Assembly (NCBI GenBank): GCA_009469685.1
Contig: SSTA01000148.1
Coordinates: 1 to 6,012 of the forward strand
DNA: 6,012 bases
Direction of reading: 5' to 3'
From: Azonexaceae bacterium
GTDB lineage: Bacteria > Pseudomonadota > Gammaproteobacteria > Burkholderiales > Rhodocyclaceae
Part shown: in pieces, positions 1-6,012 of the stretch
Position numbering within the stretch: the stretch's first letter is position 1
Layout of the letters: every line of letters begins with the position of its first letter
Translations under genes and position numbers: made by a program
The notes under the pieces: model-generated
Databases searched by the model: none
The model's input: only the letters and a program-made list of their open reading frames with translations
Told to the model about the DNA's origin: nothing

Positions 1-183
1 CAATCGAGGGCCAAGACGTGCCACGAAGGCGCCGATCCAAGTAGAATTGCCGGGTCCGCGGAGGCCGCGTCTATCTCGGTCGCCCGGAGGAGCATCTCGG
101 GAGGGTCGTACTTAAGTCGCCGCAGCCCGTCGCCAAGAATCGGGCGTGGTTTCCTGTCGCACTATTTCGCAGAGGAGATACCC
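1..183. other. Upstream region without a recognisable gene
   Basis: No convincing coding region is visible here. The phasin frame happens to stay open from position 1 up to the GTG at 184, but it contains no ATG, GTG or TTG before that point. Its translation is rich in Arg and Ser and does not look like a protein, so I read the openness as an effect of high GC. A short frame ending in TAG at 42-44 could be the tail of a gene lying to the left, but 13 codons are too few to judge. I see no convincing -35/-10 pair for the phasin gene, though its promoter most likely lies here. Confidence 0.5.
171..178 (+). promoter_or_regulatory. Ribosome binding site that fixes the phasin GTG start
   Basis: The bases AGAGGAGA lie 5 bp before the GTG at 184, an ideal Shine-Dalgarno placement. 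This site, and the match of the following residues (MAINPKDLSASN) to the usual phasin N-terminus, decide in favour of the GTG over any later ATG. Confidence 0.8.
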
Positions 184-738
184 GTGGCAATTAATCCCAA
201 GGATTTATCCGCTTCCAATCTGGCTGCCCTCGACGCCCTGTTGTCGGTGGCCAACGCTGCCCTCGAGACCGTCGAGCGCATCGCTTCCCTGAACATGAAT
301 ACCGTGCGCAGTTCGCTCAAGGATTCCGCTCAGGGTGCCAAGGCAGTGCTGGCGGCCAAGACGCCGCAGGAGGCGGCCCAGCTTCAATCGGCCCAGGCTC
401 AGTCCGCCGTCGACAAGGCCGTCGCCTATACCCAGGCCCTGCAGCAGGTGTCCGAGGAGGCGAGGGCCGAACTGGCCAAGCTGGTCGAGGCCCAGTTCAA
501 CGATTTCCAGAAATCCGCCAGCCGTCTGCTGGATCAGGCGGTCAAGGCAGCGCCCGCCGGCTCGGAAGGTTTTGTCGCCGCCATGCAGGATGCGATGGCC
601 AAGGCAACTTCGGCCTACGATCAGGTGACGGCAATGACCCAGCAGTTCGCCGAAGCGAGTCAGGCGACGGTCAAGGCGGCCACCAAGGTGGCGGCCAAGA
701 AGCCCGCCGCCAAGAAGCCCGCCGCCAAGAAGTCTTAA
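184..738 (+). CDS. Phasin family protein (PHA granule-associated)
   Basis: This 184-residue protein is a phasin, a small amphipathic helical protein that coats polyhydroxyalkanoate granules in the cytoplasm and controls their size and number. The assignment rests on its length (phasins are mostly 150-200 residues), the lack of Cys and Trp, and a nearly all-helical, Ala/Gln/Glu/Lys-rich body at about residues 10-165. It also has the typical N-terminal run NLAALDALLSVANAALETVE, followed by helices such as AQLQSAQAQSAVDKAVAYTQ. The last 15 residues are three AAKK repeats (AAKKP, AAKKP, AAKKS), a basic tail seen in a subset of proteobacterial phasins and reminiscent of histone H1-like proteins. 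That tail could touch DNA or the granule surface, but this is inference. The gene is apparently monocistronic, with its own RBS and a hairpin just after the stop. No PHA synthase or depolymerase gene is near it. Family assignment is secure; the exact paralogue is not. Confidence 0.9.
   Translation: MAINPKDLSASNLAALDALLSVANAALETVERIASLNMNTVRSSLKDSAQGAKAVLAAKTPQEAAQLQSAQAQSAVDKAVAYTQALQQVSEEARAELAKLVEAQFNDFQKSASRLLDQAVKAAPAGSEGFVAAMQDAMAKATSAYDQVTAMTQQFAEASQATVKAATKVAAKKPAAKKPAAKKS
691..735 (+). repeat. Three tandem 15-bp repeats encoding AAKKP
   Basis: Three in-frame copies of GCCGCCAAGAAGCCC-like sequence occupy 691-705, 706-720 and 721-735. The first differs at one base (GCGGCC) and the last ends in TCT instead of CCC. 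They encode the basic tail of the phasin directly before its TAA stop. Such short identical units can expand or shrink by slippage, so tail length may vary among relatives. Confidence 0.85.
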
Positions 739-748
739 TCGAGTGCCC

Positions 749-771
749 GAGGCCTCGCGAAGCGGGGCCTC
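749..771 (+). terminator. Hairpin terminator after the phasin gene
   Basis: GAGGCCTCG (749-757) can pair with CGGGGCCTC (763-771) around a 5-base loop, giving a 9-bp stem with one G-U pair, starting 10 bp after the phasin stop. The bases that follow (TTCGGCTTG) are only moderately T-rich, so it is an imperfect intrinsic terminator, as is common in GC-rich genomes. Confidence 0.5.
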
Positions 772-990
772 TTCGGCTTGCGATCCGCCATCGAGTGATT
801 CCTGATCCTGCGGGCCTGGGTCGCGCTGGCGATACGGCCCGTCGGCAGGGCCGCGATCGGACGATGTGTTCCCGATCCGGAGAGCGCTCCGTTCAAATCA
901 TCTGAAATTCCTGGCTGGGGCTGCAAGAGCCGCTCCGATCGGTTACCCTCCGGGCTGACGTCGGCGGCATCGGGGCCGCAGGGAGGGAAG
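772..990. other. Non-coding spacer before the membrane synthase gene
   Basis: I see no credible gene in this stretch; open frames on either strand give Arg/Pro-rich, non-protein-like translations. It holds two small inverted repeats: CGGCCC at 835-840 with GGGCCG at 848-853, and GATCGG at 855-860 with CCGATC at 872-877. Neither is followed by a T run. The promoter of the gene at 991 should lie here, but no clear -35/-10 pair stands out. Confidence 0.45.
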
Positions 991-3180
991 ATGTCCGAAG
1001 ACAGCGCCGGTCTTCAGCCTGCACGGGGCTTGCTGGTCCTTTTCGCGCTGACCGTTCTGGTCAGTGCCTTTCTCCTCTTCCAGGTCCAGCCGCTGATCAG
1101 CAAGATCATCCTGCCCTGGTTCGGCGGTAGTCCATCGGTGTGGACCACGGCCATGCTGTTCTTCCAGTGCACGCTTTGCGCGGGCTACTTCTACGCCCAC
1201 CTGCTTGCCCGCCGGGTGAGGCCAGAACGCCAGGCCTGGGTGCATGGTGCCTTATTGGCGATGGCGGCGGCGCTGTCGTTTTTCGTCGTGCCGGACGCGA
1301 CTTTCAAGCCTACGGGCGACGAAGATCCGGTGAGCCGTATCCTGCTGCTGCTGGCCGTCAGCGTCGGCTTGCCGTATTTCTGCCTGGCGACCACCGGACC
1401 TCTGATCCAGTACTGGTTCGCCCGGTCTTCGCCCGGGGCTTCGGCTTTCCGGCTCTATGCGCTGTCCAACGCTGGATCCTTCCTGGCGCTCCTGTCTTTC
1501 CCCTATCTTTTCGAGCCCCACTTCGAAATCGGCCAGCTGGGCGCCCTGTGGACCGCAGGCTTCTGGCTCTTTGCCGTGCTCTGCGGCGCCGTGGTCTGGC
1601 GGGTTCGCGCTGCTAAGCCCCTGGTGGCCATGCGGTCCGCTACGCCGTCGGTGCCCTCCGTCACCTTGTCGGCCGTTCCCGGACTCGGGCAAAGGGCCTC
1701 CTGGCTTGCCTTGCCGGCCCTCGCTTCCCTCGCTTTCATCGCCACCACCGACCACGTCAGCCACGATGTCGCCCCCGAGCCGCGCCTGTGGATCGCGACC
1801 CTCAGCCTTTACCTGCTGACCTTTATCGTCTGTTTCGACCATCCCCGCTGGTATCGGCGGGGGCCTGCGGCGGCCGTCACGCTCCTGGCCATCGCCTTGC
1901 TCTCCGGTCGTCACGACATCCCGGAGTGGCTGGGATTCGAAGTGAGCTATGGCCTGACCGAGACGCGCTGGGCTCATTTTGCGACCCTCTTCCTCATCTG
2001 TTTCGTCTGCCATGGGGAACTCTACCGAAGGCGGCCGGATAACCCCCGGTTCATCACCGAGTTCTATCTGCTCATGTCGGTGGGAGGCGCCTGTGGCGGG
2101 TTGTTCGTCGCTCTCATCGCAACCCACTTCTTCGCGGATTATTACGAATGGTCGCTCGCGCTGGTGGGAGCCATCGGATTGGGCAGCGCCATCCTGTGGG
2201 AAGTGTTTGCGCCCCCAGGACGCTCCACGGCCACCGGCTTGCTGGCTGCTACGGCTGCGGTCGTGCTCGCGGGCCTGGTAATCTACTGGGAAGATCCCCT
2301 GGGCTTGCGTCGCGACGACGAGCCCGAATACCGGTCCCAACGCGTCCATCAGGCGCGCAACTTCTACGGCACGGTCTCGGTGATCGAGCGGCGCTACCGT
2401 GCCCATCCGGCCAATGATCGGCGGACCTTCTACAGCGGTCAGATCATCCACGGCATGCAGTTTCTGGACCCGGCCCGGAAGCGCCTGGGGGTGACCTACT
2501 ATTCGCCAGGGAGTGGGGCCGGGGAGACGCTGACCTATGCCATGGAGAAGCGGTCAGGGTTGCGGGTCGCCATCGTCGGCCTGGGGGCGGGGACCCTCGC
2601 CAACTATGCCCGGGAAACCGATCGCTACGATTTCTTCGACATCAATCCCGAGGTATTCCGGGTGGCTGATCGCTGGTTCGACAACCTCGCCGCCTGCCGC
2701 GCCCGGGAGAAGCGCAACGTCCTCGGCGACGCCCGGCTCAAATTTGAAGGGCTGCCCGCGGACGTGCGCTACGACGTGATCGTTCTCGACGCCTTTTCCG
2801 GCGATTCGGTCCCGGTGCACCTCCTGACCCGGGAAGCCTTTGCCCTGTACCGGCAGCATCTCGCACCGGGCGGGTTCATCGTGGTGCATATCACCAACAG
2901 CTACCTCAATCTCTTTCCGGTGGTACGCCGCCAGGCGGAAGCTCTCGGACTTGCCTGGCGGCACAAGTATCAGACCGAGGACATGGATCACCAGATCCGC
3001 CGCAATCACTATTTCGTCATGACCGAGGACCGGGACTACCTGGCCCGCTATCCTTCGGTGCGTCGCCCCATCTTCGACGATCAGGACCGGGTGATCGGCG
3101 AGGTGGATCCCGACATACCGGGCTTCCCTTTGTGGACAGACAGCTTCAGCAGCGTCAACGCCATCGAGCTCAAGGACTGA
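991..3180 (+). CDS. Fused multi-pass membrane protein / spermidine synthase-like protein
   Basis: This 729-residue protein has two parts. Residues 1 to about 435 contain many hydrophobic segments, roughly ten to thirteen, beginning with GLLVLFALTVLVSAFLLF (13-30) and the family-typical FQVQPLISK and LPWFGGSPSVWTT. Residues from about 450 onward form a soluble domain resembling spermidine synthase, with a SAM-type nucleotide-binding fold. That fold shows the glycine loop VGLGAG (529-534), the acidic end of the second strand DFFDINP (547-553), GDAR (579-582), and LDAF (599-602) followed by SGDSVPVHLLT. The family is commonly annotated as fused MFS/spermidine synthase; its real substrate is mostly untested. 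The canonical polyamine-synthase loop around the catalytic Asp is replaced here by DAFSGDS, so true spermidine synthesis should not be assumed. The ATG is supported by GGGAGG at 981-986. The gene stands alone, convergent with the transporter operon. Family assignment is firm, function is not. Confidence 0.85.
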   Translation: MSEDSAGLQPARGLLVLFALTVLVSAFLLFQVQPLISKIILPWFGGSPSVWTTAMLFFQCTLCAGYFYAHLLARRVRPERQAWVHGALLAMAAALSFFVVPDATFKPTGDEDPVSRILLLLAVSVGLPYFCLATTGPLIQYWFARSSPGASAFRLYALSNAGSFLALLSFPYLFEPHFEIGQLGALWTAGFWLFAVLCGAVVWRVRAAKPLVAMRSATPSVPSVTLSAVPGLGQRASWLALPALASLAFIATTDHVSHDVAPEPRLWIATLSLYLLTFIVCFDHPRWYRRGPAAAVTLLAIALLSGRHDIPEWLGFEVSYGLTETRWAHFATLFLICFVCHGELYRRRPDNPRFITEFYLLMSVGGACGGLFVALIATHFFADYYEWSLALVGAIGLGSAILWEVFAPPGRSTATGLLAATAAVVLAGLVIYWEDPLGLRRDDEPEYRSQRVHQARNFYGTVSVIERRYRAHPANDRRTFYSGQIIHGMQFLDPARKRLGVTYYSPGSGAGETLTYAMEKRSGLRVAIVGLGAGTLANYARETDRYDFFDINPEVFRVADRWFDNLAACRAREKRNVLGDARLKFEGLPADVRYDVIVLDAFSGDSVPVHLLTREAFALYRQHLAPGGFIVVHITNSYLNLFPVVRRQAEALGLAWRHKYQTEDMDHQIRRNHYFVMTEDRDYLARYPSVRRPIFDDQDRVIGEVDPDIPGFPLWTDSFSSVNAIELKD

Positions 3181-3185
3181 ATCCC

Positions 3186-3213
3186 GGGCTCCGCGGAGGG
3201 AAGGACAGAGCCC
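3186..3213. terminator. Possible shared hairpin between convergent genes
   Basis: GGGCTC (3186-3191) and GAGCCC (3208-3213) form a 6-bp inverted repeat. Inside it lies a perfect 10-bp palindrome, CTCCGCGGAG (3189-3198). The structure fills the 32 bp between two convergent stop codons, where a two-way terminator is expected. No T tract follows on either strand, and the two pairings compete, so this is only a weak candidate. Confidence 0.25.
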
Positions 3214-4040
3214 TAGCAGCAGGCCGACCGACGGGCGGCCTCGCCCAGCGGCTCCGGTACGTACCGGTTGCGTTCGTTGGCCAGCAGAGGCAGCGATTCA
3301 CCCTCGCCGGCGTAGAGTTCGTGCAAAAGGGCGTCGTCTACTTGCGTCGCCGGGAGGTCGAAGACAATCCGCCCGGCCTTGATGCCGACGATGCGGGGAA
3401 AGCAGGCGAGCGCCAGATCGACGGCGTGCAGGCTGGCGACCAGGGTGGCCTTGCGGTCTGCCGCCTCGGAGCATAGGAGGCGGACGGTGGCCAGGGCTTG
3501 CGCCGGGTCGAGGGCCGAAACCGGTTCGTCGGCGAGGATCATATCGGGCTCCTGATAGAGCACCCGAGCGATGCCGACCCGCTGCAACTGGCCGCCGGAG
3601 AGGCAGTCGCAACGCTGGAAGAGTTTGTCCGCCAGGTCGAGTCGGGCCAGGACCGCGTGCGCACCGGCGATGTCCACGGGATAAAGGAGCGAGGCCAGGG
3701 CTTTCCAAGCCGGCCATCGGCCCAGGCGACCGGCGAGCACCGCAGTCACCGCTCGCTGCCGCCCGGGAAGCGGCGGCGCCTGATGTACCGTGCCAATCCG
3801 ACAACGCAGGCGACGCAGGGCCGCTTCGCCCTGCCCTCCGGGGGCGACGCCAAGGACCTCGACCTGCCCGGATGCCGGGCGCAGGGCAGTTCCGATCACT
3901 CCTAAGAGAGTGGTCTTCCCCGCCCCGGAGGGGCCCACCAGGGCGATCTGCTCGCCTTGGTCCGCGACCAGACGGATATCGTCGAGGGCGGTGACGCTCT
4001 TGACGTAGGTCAGGCCCACCCCGGCGAGGGAAAAACTCAC
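3213..4040 (-). CDS. ABC transporter ATP-binding protein, PhnC-type (oxyanion uptake)
   Basis: This 275-residue cytoplasmic ATPase would power import of the anion bound by its neighbour. All nucleotide-binding motifs are intact: Walker A GPSGAGKT (36-43), Q-loop Gln87 in TVHQ, signature LSGGQLQRV (147-155), Walker B MILADEP (167-173) with catalytic Glu172, D-loop SALD (175-178) and H-loop His205. The run VLAGRLGR (101-108) after the Q-loop is typical of PhnC-like phosphonate/phosphite transporter ATPases. The start is the GTG at 4038-4040, which overlaps the TGA of the upstream gene (GTGA). There is no good Shine-Dalgarno site, so translation is probably coupled to that gene. The frame is open further upstream, but only as the shadow of the neighbouring gene. 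About 70 residues follow the H-loop and end in Cys-Cys. No permease gene follows; the next gene is convergent. Confidence 0.88.
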   Translation of the reverse strand: MSFSLAGVGLTYVKSVTALDDIRLVADQGEQIALVGPSGAGKTTLLGVIGTALRPASGQVEVLGVAPGGQGEAALRRLRCRIGTVHQAPPLPGRQRAVTAVLAGRLGRWPAWKALASLLYPVDIAGAHAVLARLDLADKLFQRCDCLSGGQLQRVGIARVLYQEPDMILADEPVSALDPAQALATVRLLCSEAADRKATLVASLHAVDLALACFPRIVGIKAGRIVFDLPATQVDDALLHELYAGEGESLPLLANERNRYVPEPLGEAARRSACC

Positions 4041-4912
4041 TTCAGGAGGCCCGCCGCCTGAGCTGCTTTCTCGATCCCTTCGTAATTTTCCTTGCGGGTG
4101 GGAATGAATTTCGAGGCCCGCTGCAAGGCCATGATCTCCTTGTGCTCCGGATTGGCGGGGTCGAGCTTGAGGAAGGCGTCGGCAATCCTCTTTACCAGGG
4201 CCGGGTCGAGGTCGCCGCGCACCGTCCAGTTGTAATCGAAGTAAGGCGGCGTGGTGGCGAAGACACGGACTTTCTCCGGATCCACCTTCTTCTGCTCCAC
4301 CAGTTTCTCCCACACCGAGGCGTTCAGCACTCCCGCCTCGGCTTTTCCGGCAGCGACGAAGGCGACGGTGGCGTCGTGGGCGCCGGAGAAGGCGATGGTC
4401 TTGAAATCCCGATCCGGGTTGAGGTTGGCCTGCTGCAGGAAATAGCGCGGCATCAGGTGGCCCGAGGTGGACGATGGGGAGCCGAAGGCGAAGGTCTTGC
4501 CTTTCAAGTCGGCCAGCGAGGTGATGGCCGGGTCGGCGGTGATGAAGCGCGAGGTGAATTTGGCGTCCTCTTCCCGCTGCACGAGGGGGATGGCCGTGCC
4601 GCCGGTGCGGATCTTGGCCTGCACATAGGTGAAGCCCCCCAGCCAGGCGAGGTCGATCTTGCGGCTGGCCAAGGATTCGACCACCGCTGCGTAATCGGAG
4701 ACCGGGGTGAAGACGACTTTCACGCCGGTCTGGCCTTCCAGGTACTTGCCCAGGGGGGCGAACTTGCGCTGCAGTTCGGTGGGCGCTTCGTCGGGAATGG
4801 CGGAAACGCGAAGAATGTCTTCGGCGAGGACGGGAAGGGGGGCGAGAGCGAGGGCCGCGGCGCAAGCCAGCGCGCCCTGCAGCGCCAGACGGCGCAAAGC
4901 GGGACGGTTCAT
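4037..4912 (-). CDS. Periplasmic PhnD-like binding protein, putative selenate/phosphonate-type
   Basis: This 291-residue protein is the solute-binding component of an ABC importer for a phosphonate-, phosphite- or selenate-like anion. Residues 1-30 are a Sec signal peptide, with basic RPALRR, a hydrophobic core, and a likely cut after VLA30. The mature part has features of the PhnD family: [20 protein letters not shown] (35-54), DYAAVVESL (73-81), [12 protein letters not shown] (86-97) and the ligand-loop motif SSTSGH (147-152), then [14 protein letters not shown]. From memory, the [13 protein letters not shown] and [17 protein letters not shown] segments resemble the subgroup annotated as putative selenate ABC transporter binding proteins; I cannot run that comparison here, and no selenium genes are present in the window. 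GGAGA at 4917-4921, 4 bp before the ATG, supports the start. It is the first gene of a two-gene operon with the ATPase. Confidence 0.88.
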   Translation of the reverse strand: MNRPALRRLALQGALACAAALALAPLPVLAEDILRVSAIPDEAPTELQRKFAPLGKYLEGQTGVKVVFTPVSDYAAVVESLASRKIDLAWLGGFTYVQAKIRTGGTAIPLVQREEDAKFTSRFITADPAITSLADLKGKTFAFGSPSSTSGHLMPRYFLQQANLNPDRDFKTIAFSGAHDATVAFVAAGKAEAGVLNASVWEKLVEQKKVDPEKVRVFATTPPYFDYNWTVRGDLDPALVKRIADAFLKLDPANPEHKEIMALQRASKFIPTRKENYEGIEKAAQAAGLLK

Positions 4913-5016
4913 GTTTTCTCCGAATTGACTGCAACCGCCACCCCGCGGATGTCGAAGCGGCTTAGGGTGCGCACAAGGCGCGGGATACCTGGGGCGGTAC
5001 GCAGACCGCTGTGCCC

Positions 5017-5022
5017 ATTATA
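5017..5022 (-). promoter_or_regulatory. Perfect TATAAT -10 element for the transporter operon
   Basis: The minus strand reads TATAAT here, the exact sigma-70 -10 consensus, rare by chance in such GC-rich DNA. A start point near 5010 would give a leader of roughly 98 nt before the binding-protein ATG. No good -35 accompanies it: CCAGTT lies at 17 bp spacing and TTCCAG at 19 bp, both weak, which suggests an activator may be needed. The start of the leader can fold into a small hairpin (GCGGT at 4994-4998 with ACCGC at 5005-5009). Confidence 0.5.
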
Positions 5023-5042
5023 CGGGTGCGCGCCGTGGCAAC

Positions 5043-5058
5043 TGGAACGGGAAATGCT
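5043..5058 (+). promoter_or_regulatory. Candidate sigma-54 (-24/-12) promoter for the AAA+ gene
   Basis: TGGAACGGGAAATGCT matches the sigma-54 consensus TGGCACG-N4-TTGCW at 10 of 12 defined positions. It has the invariant GG (5044-5045) and GC (5056-5057) at the required 10-bp spacing. The two mismatches are A for C at 5046 and A for T at 5054. A start point near 5069 would leave about 70 nt before the ATG at 5141. An alternative sigma-70 -10 is TATACA at 5108-5113, but it has no usable -35. No enhancer-binding protein gene is in the window. Confidence 0.4.
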
Positions 5059-5140
5059 TGTCAGAAAATACGAGGGCTTTCCTCAACCCGGGAAGCTCGG
5101 CCGTCGTTATACAAGCTAAGTCCCCTGAGAGGAGAGCATC

Positions 5141-6012
5141 ATGGCAACCCGCGAAATCAGGCTTTCGGTCGCTGAAGAGCGCACCATCTATTACGTGGCT
5201 GACGTGGATCGCGCCATGGAGGAAAGCGCCGGCGCCCGCAACGAAGCGCTCGCCGCCCTCTACGAGAAGATGAGGTTGCGCGGAGGCGGGCGCTTCCTGG
5301 TACGCCCCTCGGGTGCCGATACGCTGGATGGCCTTTACGACACCTGTCCGAATTTTGTCGCCGTGATTGACGAATTGCGCAAGTACGTCGCGCTGGCGGT
5401 GGCCGGAAATGAACCCATGAGTTTCACCCCCATCCTGCTTCTAGGCGAACCCGGCGTGGGCAAGACCCATTTCGCCAAGGAACTTGCCCGAGCGCTGGGG
5501 ACCGGACACGAATTCATCTCCATGAGTTCGCTCACTGCGGGATGGATTCTCTCAGGCGCCTCTTCCCAGTGGAACAACGCCAAGCCCGGCAAGGTGGCGC
5601 ACACCCTGGTGCATGGCGAGTTCGCCAACCCCATCGTGGTGCTCGACGAGGTGGACAAGGCGGGCGGCGATTCCCGCTACGATCCCATGGGTGCCCTCTA
5701 CGGCTTGCTGGAAAAAGAGACGGCACGCCATTTCAAGGACGAATTCGTCGAGATCGACATGGATGCCTCCCATATTCTCTGGGTCTCCACCGCCAACGAC
5801 GAACGGTCGATTCCCGAACCCATCCTCAATCGGATGAACGTGTATGAAGTACCGCGCCCCGACCGCGACGGCGCCCGCCGCATTGCGGCCGCTCTCTACC
5901 GGGAAACCGTCACCAGCCACGATTGGGGCTTTCCTCCGGAAGCCGACGAAGAGGTCCTCGACTGTCTCTCCGGCCTGCCTCCCCGAGACATGAAGAAGCG
6001 CCTGCTGGCGGC
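5141..6012 (+). CDS. Lon-like AAA+ ATPase, 3' end beyond the window
   Basis: The frame is open from the ATG at 5141 to the end of the window (290 codons plus two bases), so the protein is incomplete. It is a AAA+ ATPase: Walker A GEPGVGKT (102-109), Walker B IVVLDEVD (165-172), sensor-1 Asn219 in VSTAND, a likely arginine finger in ILNRM (Arg231), and a likely sensor-2 LPPRDMKK (Arg282). The arrangement ALYGLLEKE, then FVEIDMDASHILWVSTAN, then ILNRMNVYEV closely follows the ATPase module of Lon protease. However, the module starts at about residue 70, so the large Lon N-terminal domain is absent. Whether a protease domain follows cannot be seen. Residues 1-67 form a short, mixed leader of unknown role. 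GAGAGGAG at 5127-5134 supports the start. The gene is divergent from the transporter operon. Likely a remodelling ATPase or Lon-related protein; its substrate is unknown. Confidence 0.85.
   Translation, partial: MATREIRLSVAEERTIYYVADVDRAMEESAGARNEALAALYEKMRLRGGGRFLVRPSGADTLDGLYDTCPNFVAVIDELRKYVALAVAGNEPMSFTPILLLGEPGVGKTHFAKELARALGTGHEFISMSSLTAGWILSGASSQWNNAKPGKVAHTLVHGEFANPIVVLDEVDKAGGDSRYDPMGALYGLLEKETARHFKDEFVEIDMDASHILWVSTANDERSIPEPILNRMNVYEVPRPDRDGARRIAAALYRETVTSHDWGFPPEADEEVLDCLSGLPPRDMKKRLLA

Noticed and set aside
912..925. A possible sigma-54 site before the membrane synthase gene (TGG...TGCA)
   Set aside because: The GG and GC pairs are 8 bp apart, not the required 10.
735..926. A 63-codon minus-strand frame after the phasin gene
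   Set aside because: It has no visible ribosome binding site or protein-like composition, and it covers the phasin terminator hairpin.
1252..2451. A 399-codon minus-strand frame opposite the membrane synthase gene
   Set aside because: Its translation is low-complexity (Gly, Arg, Gln, Asp) and mirrors the codon bias of the real gene on the plus strand.
4862..4873. A lipoprotein signal at Cys17 of the binding protein
   Set aside because: The residues before it are A-L-A, lacking the Leu/Val/Ile at -3 expected of a lipobox, and a normal signal peptidase I site (VLA) follows at residue 30.
3213..4934. A single 573-codon minus-strand frame spanning both transporter genes
   Set aside because: Only the part after the GTG at 4040 reads as an ABC ATPase. 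The first ~300 codons are the Arg/Pro/Gly-rich shadow of the binding-protein gene, which is clearly coding in another frame, so this is not a fusion.
4142..5119. A 325-codon plus-strand frame opposite the binding-protein gene
   Set aside because: It lies antisense to a well-recognised gene, has a Gly/Glu-rich translation with no family features, and runs through the divergent promoter region.
5552..5920. Antisense frames opposite the AAA+ gene
   Set aside because: They oppose the Walker B to arginine-finger region of a clear ATPase and show no independent coding features.

Overview
The window is high-GC bacterial DNA from a PHA-storing proteobacterium. The phasin type, codon use and oxyanion-binding protein point to a betaproteobacterium, possibly Rhodocyclales-like. 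That placement is an inference from protein character alone. There are no RNA genes, insertion sequences or CRISPR arrays that I can see.

Layout from left to right. Positions 1-183 hold no convincing gene. A phasin gene (184-738, +, GTG start) follows a strong ribosome binding site, ends in a lysine/alanine-rich tail encoded by a 15-bp tandem repeat, and is closed by a GC-rich hairpin. After about 250 bp of non-coding DNA comes a large membrane protein (991-3180, +), a multi-pass membrane region fused to a spermidine synthase-like SAM-binding domain. It ends 32 bp from a convergent two-gene operon on the minus strand. That operon is a periplasmic oxyanion-binding protein of the PhnD type, closest in remembered character to the putative selenate-binding subgroup (4037-4912), and its ABC ATPase of the PhnC type (3213-4040). 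The two overlap by 4 bp through a GTGA junction. No permease gene lies next to them.

The 228 bp between the transporter operon and the last gene is a divergent control region. It has a perfect TATAAT on the minus strand for the transporter and a good match to a sigma-54 promoter on the plus strand. The last gene (5141 to the window edge, +) encodes a Lon-like AAA+ ATPase module with almost no N-terminal domain. It has no stop before the window ends.

The genes do not form one obvious pathway. The phasin belongs to carbon storage, the PhnD/PhnC pair to uptake of a phosphate-like or selenate-like anion, and the membrane synthase and AAA+ protein are of uncertain role. The points most worth a second look are the transporter pair without a permease, the candidate sigma-54 promoter in front of the AAA+ gene, and the stand-alone Lon-like ATPase.
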